Shown: in pieces, positions 23,701 through 33,779 of the stretch
How the letters are laid out: each line of letters opens with the position of its first letter
How positions within the stretch are numbered: the stretch's first letter is position 1
Assembly (NCBI GenBank): GCA_030063045.1
Contig: JAQSEB010000063.1
Location: 496,001 to 560,000, forward strand
Origin: Pratylenchus scribneri
Taxonomy: Eukaryota; Nematoda; Chromadorea; Rhabditida; Pratylenchidae
Length of the DNA stretch: 64,000 nt
Direction: 5' to 3'
Program-made: the position numbers and the translations under genes
Notes under the pieces: generated by a model
Seen by the model: only the letters and a program-made list of their open reading frames with translations
What the model was told of the DNA's origin: nothing
The model's database searches: none

Positions 23701-24710
23701 TGAAGTGCATTGCTGCCAGAAATCACGTCTGTCAATTGCACAAAATAATGATGGGTTAGTGCAGTGCAAATTTCCACCTCTTTTTCTGCATCTGAAAAAT
23801 TTTTTTTTATTAAATCAAGTTTAATTTTTTTATTTTTAAAATTTTTAATGAAATTCAATATCATTATCCATGAATTAATAATAATGAATATTTTCGTTAT
23901 TTAAAAAAACTACATTTAAAAATAATTTATGGGTTTAAAGGCATTTATTTTTTATTTCAATAATTTATTAAAAATAATATAAACTTTTAAAATAATAATT
24001 AAATAAAATAATTTCCCTCTCTTAACCTTCTTGCGAAAGTCCTGAAATTGCAGCAAATCTTTTCAAATCCAAGCTTTTTACGGAACAATTTCTGCCACTG
24101 GCCTTGTGCACTGCACGATAGATTGTGCAAATTGGTCCTCTGCAAATAGGTGAAAGAAAGTAAAAATAGAAATAATAAATTCACATAATATTTTTAAAAT
24201 GGATTCCCTCATATACAATAAAAATGAGTAGAATTTGCCTAGTACCATTTTTTATTTTTATTTTCAACTAAATGTATTTTTAAAATATTCAATTAAACAG
24301 CAATAATCGCAAAAAATTTAGGTTTCCTATTGATTTCCCAAATTGTTTTGAACAAAATTATTTGTTATTTTCTATAAATTACAAAAGCTTTCAATCGAGA
24401 TTTCCATTCGGAACGATTTGGGATCAAAATAAAAATTCGACCTAAGCCCGTATCGTTTACCAAACTACTATTATTTTAACTAACAAAAAAAAAAGAACTT
24501 TTCGATGAGATCACAAATCTGGTAATGATGAGTGAGTAAGGCTGTCTCTTGTCCATCGGGCACAATTCGCAAGGGAGGTTGCGGTGGCATTCCTTGTTCT
24601 TTTCCACCTCCGCTGCTGGTCGATGGCTGCTGATCATCCTCATTTTCCCTCGATTTTTGTTGTTGTTTTGTGCCAATTTCACCGCCAAATGGCGGTTGGT
24701 TTTTTCGCAT
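6601..24710 (-). CDS. lin-2: CASK/LIN-2 membrane-associated guanylate kinase scaffold
   Basis: Orthologue of the CASK/LIN-2 MAGUK, a scaffold at cell junctions and synapses. In known animals it joins LIN-7 and LIN-10/Mint to place receptors at the basolateral membrane. Twenty-five exons: 24499-24710, 24027-24139, 23697-23791, 22846-23030, 21875-21957, 21625-21709, 21476-21566, 21038-21241, 20184-20561, 19414-19626, 12304-12462, 11805-12008, 11135-11340, 10788-10932, 10495-10553, 10347-10439, 10178-10261, 9817-9932, 9404-9510, 8895-9094, 8587-8731, 8214-8340, 7622-7824, 7149-7229, 6601-6780. Total 3768 coding bases, 1255 residues, with phase kept at every junction. Order: CaMK-like pseudokinase (about 60-356), two L27, PDZ (about 772-869), SH3, guanylate-kinase-like (about 1066-1255). 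The start ATG at 24708-24710 follows an in-frame TAA near 24770. It ends [10 protein letters not shown], as in CASK. It is longer than human CASK (926 residues) because of Ser/Thr/Pro-rich linkers and an SH3 insertion. Confidence 0.96.
8895..10261 (-). other. lin-2: lin-2 exons 17-20: SH3 domain with a large insertion
   Basis: [39 protein letters not shown] and [16 protein letters not shown] match the CASK SH3. Between NWWQ (exon 18) and [12 protein letters not shown] (exon 20) lie 87 residues rich in Ala, Ser and Thr. Human CASK has 10 there (GKLENSKNGT). The insertion occupies all of exon 19 and the first three quarters of exon 20 and is in phase. Alternative 3' splice sites could shorten it, but I see no direct sign of that. 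Confidence 0.9.
10347..10932 (-). other. lin-2: lin-2 exons 14-16: PDZ domain
   Basis: Reads [20 protein letters not shown], then [20 protein letters not shown], then [20 protein letters not shown]. This follows the CASK PDZ order, including the MGITL carboxylate-binding loop. The PDZ ends on exon 17 with [15 protein letters not shown]. In CASK this domain binds C-terminal tails such as those of neurexin and syndecan. Confidence 0.93.
12943..13134 (-). CDS. Candidate alternative terminal exon within lin-2 intron 10
   Basis: A 192-base open segment, GC-richer than its surroundings, preceded by a good 3' splice site (TTAAATTAG) and ending in TAA at 12943-12945. Its frame after the acceptor is phase 0, the phase in which lin-2 exon 10 ends, so splicing from exon 10 would add 63 residues and stop. 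The encoded peptide starts [20 protein letters not shown] and contains the amphipathic stretch [13 protein letters not shown]. Its spacing of leucines resembles the L27 helix that exon 11 normally supplies. It could be a truncating lin-2 isoform (kinase plus part of L27) or the last exon of a nested gene. I recognise no family. Confidence 0.45.
   Translation of the reverse strand, partial: AVDPAADLVRLRRRQHSELLFTAAAAVHMPSMLLLHLVDSFDAGDGRALHLLNARLTGQRLSI
13481..13840 (-). CDS. Candidate nested gene: single-pass membrane protein with Cys-rich tail
   Basis: An intronless 119-codon frame inside lin-2 intron 10, ATG at 13838-13840. Residues 1-48 are Ser/Thr/Asn-rich with NAT and NNST sequons. About residues 49-77 form a hydrophobic segment ([20 protein letters not shown]). 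The tail is basic and very cysteine-rich ([11 protein letters not shown]), suggesting lipidation or metal binding, and ends LTELKSN. The segment stands out from the AT-rich intron by its GC content. The plus strand is also open over part of it (about 13506-13680), so the coding strand is not certain. It shares strand with lin-2 and could also be an alternative first exon. No family recognised. Confidence 0.4.
   Translation of the reverse strand: MPPIIFNATTNTHQFLLFANNSTSNDLLRQSAATEDQLSTATSTTFPAFLFLFNTESAALFALILGAFFGFCLCVICLGGLCSDRPNWCRRGRCFCCCCGCCATSCCQEQASLTELKSN
14000..19413. other. Remainder of lin-2 intron 10
   Basis: About 5.4 kb without a supported exon. It contains purine-skewed, GC-richer islands (about 14950-15200, 16620-17060, 17590-18300, 18700-18800) where the plus strand is dominated by GGAAA, GGCCAA and GAGGAA words. 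Open frames here exist on both strands at once and look compositional. A degenerate CCTAGGCCTAATCCTAA motif sits near 18475. Confidence 0.4.
21038..24710 (-). other. lin-2: lin-2 exons 1-8: N-terminus and CaM-kinase-like pseudokinase
   Basis: Exon 1 gives about 55 low-complexity residues, then [11 protein letters not shown], matching the start of the CASK kinase fold. Visible motifs: the ATP-site lysine in [11 protein letters not shown] (K92), VHRDIRPHN (HRD 190-192) and GLG at 213-215 where active kinases have DFG. MAPEIV and the C-terminal [11 protein letters not shown] tail follow. Human CASK also lacks DFG (GFG). Here the catalytic-loop lysine is in addition replaced by arginine (R194), while the following asparagine (N197), lost in human CASK, is present. 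Inference: nucleotide-binding scaffold with little or no classical kinase activity. Confidence 0.93.
21958..22845. repeat. Diverged ~235 bp tandem repeats in lin-2 intron 4
   Basis: The motif TTTATGAGATT (or TTTATAAGATT) followed by an AATAATTTTTT tract recurs near 22090, 22325, 22560 and 22800, a steady spacing of about 235 bases. Two further copies at the same spacing occur in intron 3 near 23157 and 23394 (TTATTTTATGAGTTTAATT). The sequence between is strongly diverged. It belongs to the dispersed CATAAA-type repeat seen elsewhere in the window. Confidence 0.55.
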
Positions 24711-27130
24711 AGTCTTCGTCGATTTTGTTAATTCTTCTTTGACTGATATTTTGATTGTTTTTGTTGTTTATGAATTCATCGCAGCTTTTTGGGTGTATGG
24801 AAGTAGAATGAAGCATTCGGTGATATAATTTAGGTGACACAAAATTTGATTATTTTTTTAAAGTGAGCTTAAAATAATTTTTAATTTATAAAAAAAATAT
24901 TTTATATTTTTTGTTCATGCAGGAAAAATAAAACTAATAAGGACAAGGAAAAAATATGGTACAAACATTTTTGGCTTACTTAGGGGATAGAGGTCGCTCT
25001 TCATCAATTTCTGTGCATTTTCCATCAATTCATCCTTTCTCTGTCTCAATCCCAAGGCTATGTGCCCTCAAAATTTTCCAAATCCCCCATCTACTTCACA
25101 TTTCCATCCAAATTCCCTCTCCAACTTTGTTTGTAACGGTCCACCGCTTTGTGAGATTAGAATTGGAAGGAAAGTTGGACATGGACAAATCCCTAGAGGA
25201 TATTTGGAGGGGACAAACTTTTATCTTGTAGGATAGATTTTGAGAATAGGGCACATTTTAATCTGGACAAATGCAAAATTTAAAGAAAAAGTGTCCAACT
25301 TAAATTTTTGGATAATGGTGCATAAAAATCAATAAAGATATAATTTAAATTTAAATAAGAATTTTCAAATTTTTAAATAGAAAATTTAAGAAAAGTTAAA
25401 AAATAAATTAACGAAAAACTTGAATAAATTTTTCCCGCAAAATCTGCTCTTAAAAATATGGACTTCAGAGGCGAGGAGGGAGGAATTGGAATGGGAAAGG
25501 AAAATTGATTTTGAAGAAGGCCAATGCCAAAGCTAAAACATTCCTCCTCCTCCTCCATTTCAGTGTATTTTCAATTGGCCAAATTAAAGTTTGTGTGGGG
25601 CGAGGTTTTAAAAAGGGAATGGAAATGGCAATGATGAGGATATTTTCGCTGGCGCGGAAGGAAAAGAGAATGCAGGCCATAGACGGGGATTACTCATTCT
25701 GGCCAAATGGAAGAAATGAGAATGATTCAATTCGAATGTACAAAATAACATTTATTTTTATTTCTTTTAATTTTGGGAAATTTTTAAATGCACCTGAAAA
25801 GTATAATTGTTAGTTTATTAAAATTTTTTATTCTTTAATTTACATTTTTATAGACTTTTATAATATGACCCTAAAACTATAGAAAAAATTTAATCTCATA
25901 AACTTTTTTTTATTAAAAATGAATAACTTTTTCGGATCGAATCATAAATATAATTCAAGGCTGAATGATTTTCAGAGCATAAAATAATTTTAATAAAAAT
26001 AAATAAAAAATTCATTTTATTTATATTACAGAATTATTAATATATTAAGATAGATTTTTGAATTTTTAAATTTAAACTATATGGATCTAAATGTGGCCAA
26101 AATTCGTCTCTCTATGAAATCCATAAATTTGAATATAAATAATTAGAAGATAATAGTTTTAATATTCTCAAAAACAAAAAATATTTTTGTTTTTTAAACC
26201 TATAAGATATTTTTATAAAAAATAAATTTAATAACGAATGAATTTTTATAGAATAAAATAAAGTCTGGCAAAAAAAGGCTCGAATAATTTGAATTAAAAA
26301 TACTTAAAAAAATAAAAAATTTTAAAATTAATTTAGATTCTCCAATCTTTTTTCCCAATAAGAAATTCTGTTACACATTTCCGGTCCCTAAAAAGTATGC
26401 AAATTTGGGATGTACAAATAAATTGATGCGGGGAATGAATTTCCCGTGGGCATGCCCTCCAAATTTGGGCTAATGCTTTTTCGGGTCGAAGAAAGAGTGG
26501 ATTTTCGAAAGGATTTGGTTAATTTTATTGGAGCAAAAGGAGGTAGAATTTGAATTAAAAAATGCGGTTTTCTTGAATTCGGTTTTGGTTGAATAAAAAT
26601 AAAGAAAATTATAAAAATAAATTGGGTTTAATAAAAATATAAAGAATTTTAGGAAATTTATTTTAAGTTTTTGGTATAATTTGAGCCAAAAATTATTGCA
26701 ATTTGTCCCTGGCTTTAATCTTAAACCCAAAATTTTTGATTGATTAGAAAATCTGCTAGGAGAAATGATTTTGGGGGAGAAAATCCAATTGAGCGGATTA
26801 TTTCGCCCCGCCAAAAATTGGATGGATTGAACCTAGAGGCAAATTGACCATCTGGCCCCAAGCAAAATCCGCCTCCTTTCCTTTTTGCTTTTTTGTCTTC
26901 TACGCTCCCTGCTGGAAGGCAAATCGACTTCAACTTGTTGAAGGAAAATTGACAAAAGGTTTACAGGGGAAATGTGGAAGAAATGGCAGCAGTGGCCAAA
27001 GGGGAAAATATGGCAGCACCAAAAGCGGGAAGGAAAAGGCAAAATGAGGGCCAGGGGAAAAGCGGCAAAAGCAAGGGGCGAAAATGCAGGAAAATGAGAG
27101 GAAAAGCCCTAGCTCCTAACTAAGGGCCCA
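24711..27130. other. Upstream region of lin-2
   Basis: No supported gene. The 5' UTR and promoter of lin-2 should lie at the low end. A TTATTTTAAG near 24870 (minus) could be a trans- or cis-splice acceptor but is unproven. Purine-skewed islands occur at about 25440-25720 and 26820-27330. ORFs there overlap on both strands and have no recognisable domains. Confidence 0.35.
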
Positions 27131-27304
27131 CCTAATCCATCATCGTAATGGGGGCGCGTCGACTTCCTTTCCACCCTTGGGGGCCAGCAGCAATGCTGGA
27201 AATGGCGGCAAATGTTGGCAAAGGCAAATGTGGAAAGGGAAAGCTGTGGTGGCCAAGTTTGATGGGGAGGAAATGGGTGAAAATATTATGGAGGACTGGG
27301 ACGA

Positions 27305-28060
27305 GGGGACCCATTCCCTTGGGACACCATATTTTTGCTTTTTGAAATAATCCATATTGTTGGCCGACGATTTTTCAGATGAGTTAATTCCTAATTGGAA
27401 GAAATCAATTGACATTTTTTGGAAGAAAAAAATTTTTTGAATAAATAAAAAAAATTAAACTCATAAAATTTTTATGTAAATTATTATAAATAAAAACGAA
27501 ATAATTTTTTGAAATGCCAACAAAAGCTCCGGTGCAATATAAAAAAATTTAAAAAAAAGAATAAAAAAAGGATCCTAAAACAATATGGTTAAATTATAGT
27601 ATTGATACCATGAAAATGATAAGGTATGAGACATTTTGGGGATTTATTGATAAATAACATTTATTATACATACAAGGGGCCATTCCCTTGGGACACCATA
27701 TTTTTGCTTCTTGAAATAATCCATATTATTGGCTGACGACTATGTGGATGAGTTTGAGTTTCTTAATTGGAAGGAAGAAATCAATTGACATTTTTTGGAA
27801 TAAAAATTTTTTTAAAAAGTAAAAAATTTAAACCCATAAAATTATCTGTAGATTGAAAAAATAAAATGACTCAATACATTTTTAAATTTAAAATGGAGCC
27901 CCAAAAGTGAGCGAAATTAATTTAAAAAAATAAATAAAAAGAATTTAAAAAATCAATCCCAAAAATTATGGGTAAATTATAGCATTAATTATTATTATTA
28001 TCATTCAAATGATGGGGGAATGATAATTTTGGTGGCATTATTGATAAAAATTTTCTTATC
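27305..28060. repeat. Tandem duplication, unit about 372 bp
   Basis: CCATTCCCTTGGGACACCAT begins at 27310 and again at 27682. The two units stay alignable for about 370 bases (AAATAATCCATATT, GAAATCAATTGACATTTTTT, the CATAAAATT block, the second GG(T)TAAATTATAG). The first unit keeps a minus-strand open frame that starts at 27413-27415. The second has an in-frame stop in that position. Confidence 0.85.
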
Positions 28061-28069
28061 AATTTATAG

Positions 28070-30930
28070 TAAAAAAATAAATTCATTAATTTAGTATTGG
28101 AAAGCAAAATCAAATGATACCCATATTATTAATTTTTTAATAAATTATTTTTAATTTTTTATTATATTTTGCACGGGGGAATGTTTTGCTTTTTTCTTTT
28201 AAATAAATTCTCTTTTTATTTATTAATTTTTTCTCAGAATTATTTTATGAGTTTAATTTTTTTAATTTTTATTTAAATTTTAATACCTAATTTTTTTCCT
28301 AACTTTACCACTTAAGTCTATAATTAAATATTAAAGTAAAAAACGAAGTTTCATTCATTTTCAATAATTATAAAAATGTTTCTTATCTACTAAAAGTTAG
28401 CAGAGGATCTTATCATGAAAAGAAACTGATATTTTCACTTTTTTTCGGATGATTTGACTAAAATTAAGAGATTATTATTCCCTTTAATTTAAGATGGAAA
28501 ATATGATTATAAAAATAATGGGAATGGGACAATGTTTTTATCATACTATTAGTTTTTTAAATAAATTTTTTAAATATTTTTATATTACGGTTGGTCTCGC
28601 ATGTTGATTTCTTTAATTCTTTCTAAAAAAAAATTTTTCATTTATTATTTTTTAAGTAGATTATTTTATGAGTTAAATTTTTTAATTTTTAAAATTAAAA
28701 TTTTTTTTATTTATTTTACTCAAGAAATTTTTAATAAAAATATTTGTTTTCGAAAACTGAAGAGTATTTTATTGTAAAAATTATTGCGATTTAAATATTT
28801 GATTGTTTTAAAATTTGGAATTTCATTTAAAATAAAATATGGAAAATAAAAGGGTTAATGGATATACATAAATGGAGAAAATAATTTTTAAAAAATCAGG
28901 GAAATATTTTCATCTCCAAAAAATTTTAAAAATCAATTTCTTCATATTCGTAAAGATAATAATAATGCTGATTTTTAAATTTGTGAATTTTAAATTTATT
29001 CTTTTGGAAATATTTAAATCGAAAATTATAATAAAAATTAATAAAACTGGAGAGATCAAAGTCTCTCTCGCGTCTATTTTAAGCGCGACGCCATTTTTTG
29101 TATCAATTTTGCTAAGTCGATAAGAAGGTCTGGGATGGGGATGCTTTTGCTTATACAAAAGAGGAGGCCGTCGGGCCCCTATCAATATTCGGGAAAAAAT
29201 TTGTGCGGCCATTGAAGAAGGGGGAAAATGGAGAAGGGAAGGAATGGCTTTTCGCTTTGCTCTCAAAATGCGCCCGCCCTTGGCCTTTCCATTCTTCCCT
29301 TCCTTTTTTCTCTCTTCATTCATCCTTTCAAGCAGCCAGCCGGCCGGTGTCGGCTTTATACATATTCCTCCTCCTTTTGCCCTCTCTCCGTCGCTTCATT
29401 CCCATTAGAGGAGCCAGTGAGGCGCAAAGGGAGGAGAGGACGCATCATTTGCTTGGGTAAATATTTGCCAAGCCGCGCTGAAGGACGACTCTGGCTGCTG
29501 GTGGTCCGATGAAAATGTGCCAGATGAAATTTTAAGGGCAAAAAAATTGGAAAAAAAAAGAAAAAATTAAATAGTTTCGAACGGGGAATAAGAAATTAAT
29601 ATTTGTTCATGAGTGGTGTAAAAAAAGTAAAGTTGTAATCAAATTTTATAGAATTTAAAAAATTAAAATAAATAATTCAAGAATTAATGGATTAATTTTT
29701 AGAACTATAAAAAATTTAATTTTTCAAAGATTAAATAAATGTAAATTCGTTCCTAATAAAGAAATTTTTCCTTGAAATAAGCCCATTAAAAAATTTTGTA
29801 ATTCAAAAAAATAAAATTATTGGAAAGAATTTTTCTATTATTTAAAAATTAAGCAAGAGAAAATTATACAAACATATAAAAAACAATTAAAATTATTTTT
29901 AATTAGGAAAATAAAATTGAAGACGAAAAAGGTAGAAAATATTAAATTTATTTTAAAATAAAACGTTTTCTACTGAAGATAAAAAATCATTTAAAAAAAT
30001 GTAACCCATAAATTTATTTGTAATTATAGGAATAAATATAGAATAATTTTTTGAATTTCAAATAAATGTTCCCCCACGGACCGAACAAAATTAATAAACA
30101 AATCTTAAAAAAGAATAAACAAAATATTCAAAACATTTTTTACAATTGAATTGATTTTTTATATTTTTACTTCATTTTTTTATTAAAAAAAATACAAAAA
30201 ACAAGACCAAAAGAAAAAGAATATTAATTATTAAGTATAAGCCATTGATTTTTATAAAAATGTGATGAAAAAATTAATAATGTACCTTGGCAGGAGAGAA
30301 TTAAATTTATTTTTAATTTTAATTGGATGGTAAAATAGAACGTTAAAAATGACAAATTTGAACATAATTAAATTTTTCATTTTTGGATTTAAATTAAACC
30401 CATAAAATTATATTTATATTACAGCAAATAAATAATTCGTTAATTTTTATGAATTTCAAATAAATTTCGGAAATCTTACGTGCAATTATTAAAAAATAAA
30501 TCAAAAAAAAAAACAATAAATATTTTACTTAGATTTAAAATTGATTTATAATTTTAGTTTTTTATTTAATTTATTTCGATTTGTAATCAATAAAAAATTC
30601 TACAAAAAAAGAAAAGACGTAAATACAAAATTTTGTATCAAAAAATAATATTTATTAAATGTAAGAAAATTGAATCTAAATTTGTTAATTAGGTATATTA
30701 AATTTTATGTTTAAAAACAAATAAAGAAAAATTGAAAAATTTTAATAAAAAATTTTAAACTCATAAAATAAATTGTAAATTATTTAAATATAAAATAGAA
30801 TAATGTTTTAAATTTATAATAAATATGGATGTAAATTTTGATACATTATTATAAAAAAAATAAATTTAAAAACGATAAAATATTCAAAATTTTAATTACA
30901 TTTAATTTGATTTTTTTAAATTTGATTTCA
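28070..30930. other. Noncoding DNA with dispersed repeats
   Basis: Very AT-rich except 29080-29520, a purine/pyrimidine-skewed island without a convincing gene. Copies of the dispersed CATAAA-type repeat lie near 28245 and 28665 (minus orientation) and near 30002, 30397 and 30750 (plus orientation). Confidence 0.4.
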
Positions 30931-30939
30931 ATTTTTGGT

Positions 30940-32960
30940 CAATAATAAAATAATTTTTAGTCAATAAAAATAAAAAACACAATCAAAGAGGAAATATTGT
31001 TGGCTATTGAGGTGTAAAAAATGCGATGAAAAGGTAAAAAGCATGGGCAAAAGAAAGTGGCCAATGGCGTTAAAAGCGGCTGTTGTTGGAAATCCGATAA
31101 AAGCTTATGCTCTGGGGGACATTTCTGAGGAGAAAAAACAAAAGAATGAAAAACGGGAAATAGGTAAGCATCAAGCATAAGCACATTTGGCCACATTATC
31201 CTTTCTTTTTTGGATGTATGAGATTTGGTATGGATTAAAAGGAAATAAATAAAAAGCTTATTGGGAAATGCCATATTTTTTTTAGCAGATTAATAAAGAA
31301 TGGATATTTTTAAATAATAATTAAATTTTATAAAGGAATTTTTGTAAATTTTTATCTCATTTTTGAGTTTAAAATTATAAAAATGTGCATCAACTGAAAG
31401 GGCAATTATGAAAAATTTATAAAGGTGATTGTAATTTATTGTCATCTTTTAATTCCGTAAAATACACAAAAATAGAAATAAAATACGCTATCCAAAAATT
31501 GCTACGGAAAATTTTCTCCAGTGTGGCAAAAATATTCCCCCCCCCCCCCCATTTGACGCATCTAAAACTAAAAGGCGTGCAGCAGGGAGTCCTCTTTAAA
31601 AATTGGCACACACACACATAAGCAAGGATTGACTTTTTGTTTGGAGAAGTGGCACTTGTTGAATATGTGACAGCCTTTTCCGGCGGCAACTCGCCGGTTG
31701 CCAGCTTTCTTCACGATTTCCACTCTATAGCCTTTCTTTTGTCCAACCTTCGACTTTGTCGCCTTTTTTCTGCCTTGTTAGCGCCTCCGCTTTAAAATGC
31801 CAACACAAAGGATTGCCCAGCAAAAATGTGAGGGCGTAAAAGGAGCATAGGGTTGACAACAATGTCATGGGCAAAAGAAATGGAAAGAGAAAGAAAATTG
31901 AGTGAAATATAATTGAAATGAAGAGGCTGGCTGGAAATCTCGGCATCCAAATGAGCAAGGGAAAATAATGGAAAATGACTTATATTAACTTGAAGTAAAT
32001 TAAATAGAGAAAATTTGTTTAAAGGCATACATATATGTGGAATCTGGCTCAATTTGCATAGAAAAAGAGGGAATGGCCGGGCATAACATTAGGCCATAAA
32101 ATTTAAAAAAATGGCAAAATGTGAGGGAATAAATTGAAGGGAAAATAATTGTTATAAGAATAAAATCAAATCTCTAGATATATTCGTTTTTTTTTTAATT
32201 TTTTATTTCAATTTTCACAATTTTATGTATTAAAAATCCATTATTTTTTTTCAAATTTTATCATAATTTAACATTAAAAAATTTATAGTGTGCAAAATTT
32301 TTTATTGTAAACATTAAAAAAAAGAACTACATATTTTATTTTTTTTCTTTTTTGATTGTAAGTTGTATATATAATTAAATCTCAATTTTTATTAGAGATT
32401 ACGGTTATAAGAATAAGAAGATTAAATAATAGTTTAATATTAGTTGGACAATTATTTTGACCATGGCCCAACGCCCAATAAAACAGAACTAACCAATTTG
32501 GGAGGACGATTTCTCGTTTCTAAGTCTAAAATGAATCCGAAAAATAGTTTTTTTTAATTTTAAAAAATGTTTATTTAAATTAATTTATAAAATAAATGAA
32601 TTATTCTCATTCAATTGACATTATTGATTGAGTTCGATTCAATTGATTTTTTGGCCATTTTTTCCATGCACCGTGAGTTCCGTACCCTAAAATTCCTAAG
32701 CAATTTTTTGGTCTTTAGCTCAACAATAAAGCAACAATTCTAAAATATTTTACATTACTAGGAAATGTAAATATCCTTTAAAAAATTGTATAATTAATTT
32801 TTAAATCATTTTTTTGAAAATAGGATTTCCTTCTTTTCATTTAATTTCCCTATTAAGTATTTTGTTTTCAACTCATAAATTTATAAGGTTAACAGATTAA
32901 TATTAAAAATAAAAATTTTCATTCTTCAAAATCTACAGAAATCAGTCCGCACGAAAAAAT
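30940..32960. other. Noncoding stretch with purine-skewed islands
   Basis: GC-richer, purine-skewed patches at about 31000-31200 and 31780-32130. Open frames are compositional. A 14-base poly-C run is annotated separately. Confidence 0.35.
31537..31550 (+). repeat. Poly-C tract of 14
   Basis: Fourteen consecutive cytosines in otherwise AT-rich DNA. The minus strand is a G-run able to form quadruplex-type structures. Length may vary or be a sequencing artefact. Confidence 0.9.
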
Positions 32961-32968
32961 ATAAATTT

Positions 32969-33610
32969 GGTAATAGTAGGGTTTGTAGTCCCCCTTTTTT
33001 TCCAAAAAAAATTTTATTTTATTTTGCGCTAAAAACGTGTATTTAGGGGTTTTCGATGGTGGTGAGTCCGAATATATCATTTATTTTTTATTATTTAAAT
33101 TTTCTGAACCAGTATAGGTTTGCAAACCGGTTTCGAAAAAATTGAACTTAGGTGTTTTGGGACATATTATACATCAATCGACGCGTTTTGATGAGCTGAT
33201 CGCGAAACTATAATCGGTTTCGAATAAAACAAAAATTAAAAAAGTTATGGCCATTTAAAATTTCTTAAGATGCATAGGTGACCCACGTGACTAAAATGGC
33301 CATAACTTTTTTATTTTTGGGTTTTATGCGAAACCAATTACAGATTCGTTATCAGCTAGTCGAGGCGCATCGAACGAACTATAATTTGACTAAATTTGAC
33401 TAGATAAAATTTTCATCAAAAATGCCCTTGGTCCCCCCTTTGCACTATCTTGATAAAAGTCGGCATATCTTACCATGATGGTAAGATATGGAAAAATGGA
33501 CGTCAGATTCGGATTCTCCATCATCGAAAACCCCTAAATACACCTTTTTAGCGCAAAATAAAATAAAAAAATTTATGGTAAGAAGGGGGACTACAAACCC
33601 TACTATTACC
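32969..33610. mobile_element. 642 bp foldback transposon with exact 8 bp target duplication
   Basis: The ends are inverted copies: GGTAATAGTAGGGTTTGTAG begins at 32969 and its complement ends at 33610. The first 26 bases match exactly and similarity continues through TTTTGCGCTAAAAA and TGTATTTAGGGGTTTTCGAT. The inner part is also palindromic around about 33285 (TTATGGCCATTT, CGAACGAACTATAATTTG against CATCAATCGACGCG). ATAAATTT lies immediately outside both ends (32961-32968 and 33611-33618), an 8 bp target duplication. There is no transposase frame, so it is non-autonomous. GG termini with an 8 bp duplication would suit a Merlin-type element; hAT also makes 8 bp duplications but usually has CAG termini. 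It shares interior words with the 62-905 element. Confidence 0.88.
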
Positions 33611-33720
33611 ATAAATTTTAATAAAATAAACACATGGTATTAAATTTAAATCTTAGTAAATATTTCTTCAAAAAATTTTTTATGTGAAAAAATAAGACTT
33701 TTTAAAAATTTTTTGGCTCA

Positions 33721-33777
33721 CCCCTGTCCCCGCGGGGACCACCGCAAGGGTCATCCCCGCCCCCGTTACCACTATTA
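33721..33777. mobile_element. GC-rich hAT-like end fragment
   Basis: A short GC-rich island: CACCCCTGTCCCCGCGGGGA, then CCCCGCCCCCGTTACCACTA. Read on the minus strand it begins TAGTGGTAACGGGGGCGGGG, the style of end found on Ac/hAT-type elements. No partner end or target duplication is visible. Confidence 0.35.
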
Positions 33778-33779
33778 AA

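Noticed and set aside
27140..27415. 91-codon minus frame starting MSIDFFQLGINSSEK
   Set aside because: It lies in one unit of a tandem duplication; the second unit has a stop in the same frame and the rest is low-complexity. Could be an upstream exon but nothing supports it.
28910..29541. Overlapping frames of 61-137 codons
   Set aside because: Arise in a skewed GC-richer island on both strands, with no domain, start context or splice structure.
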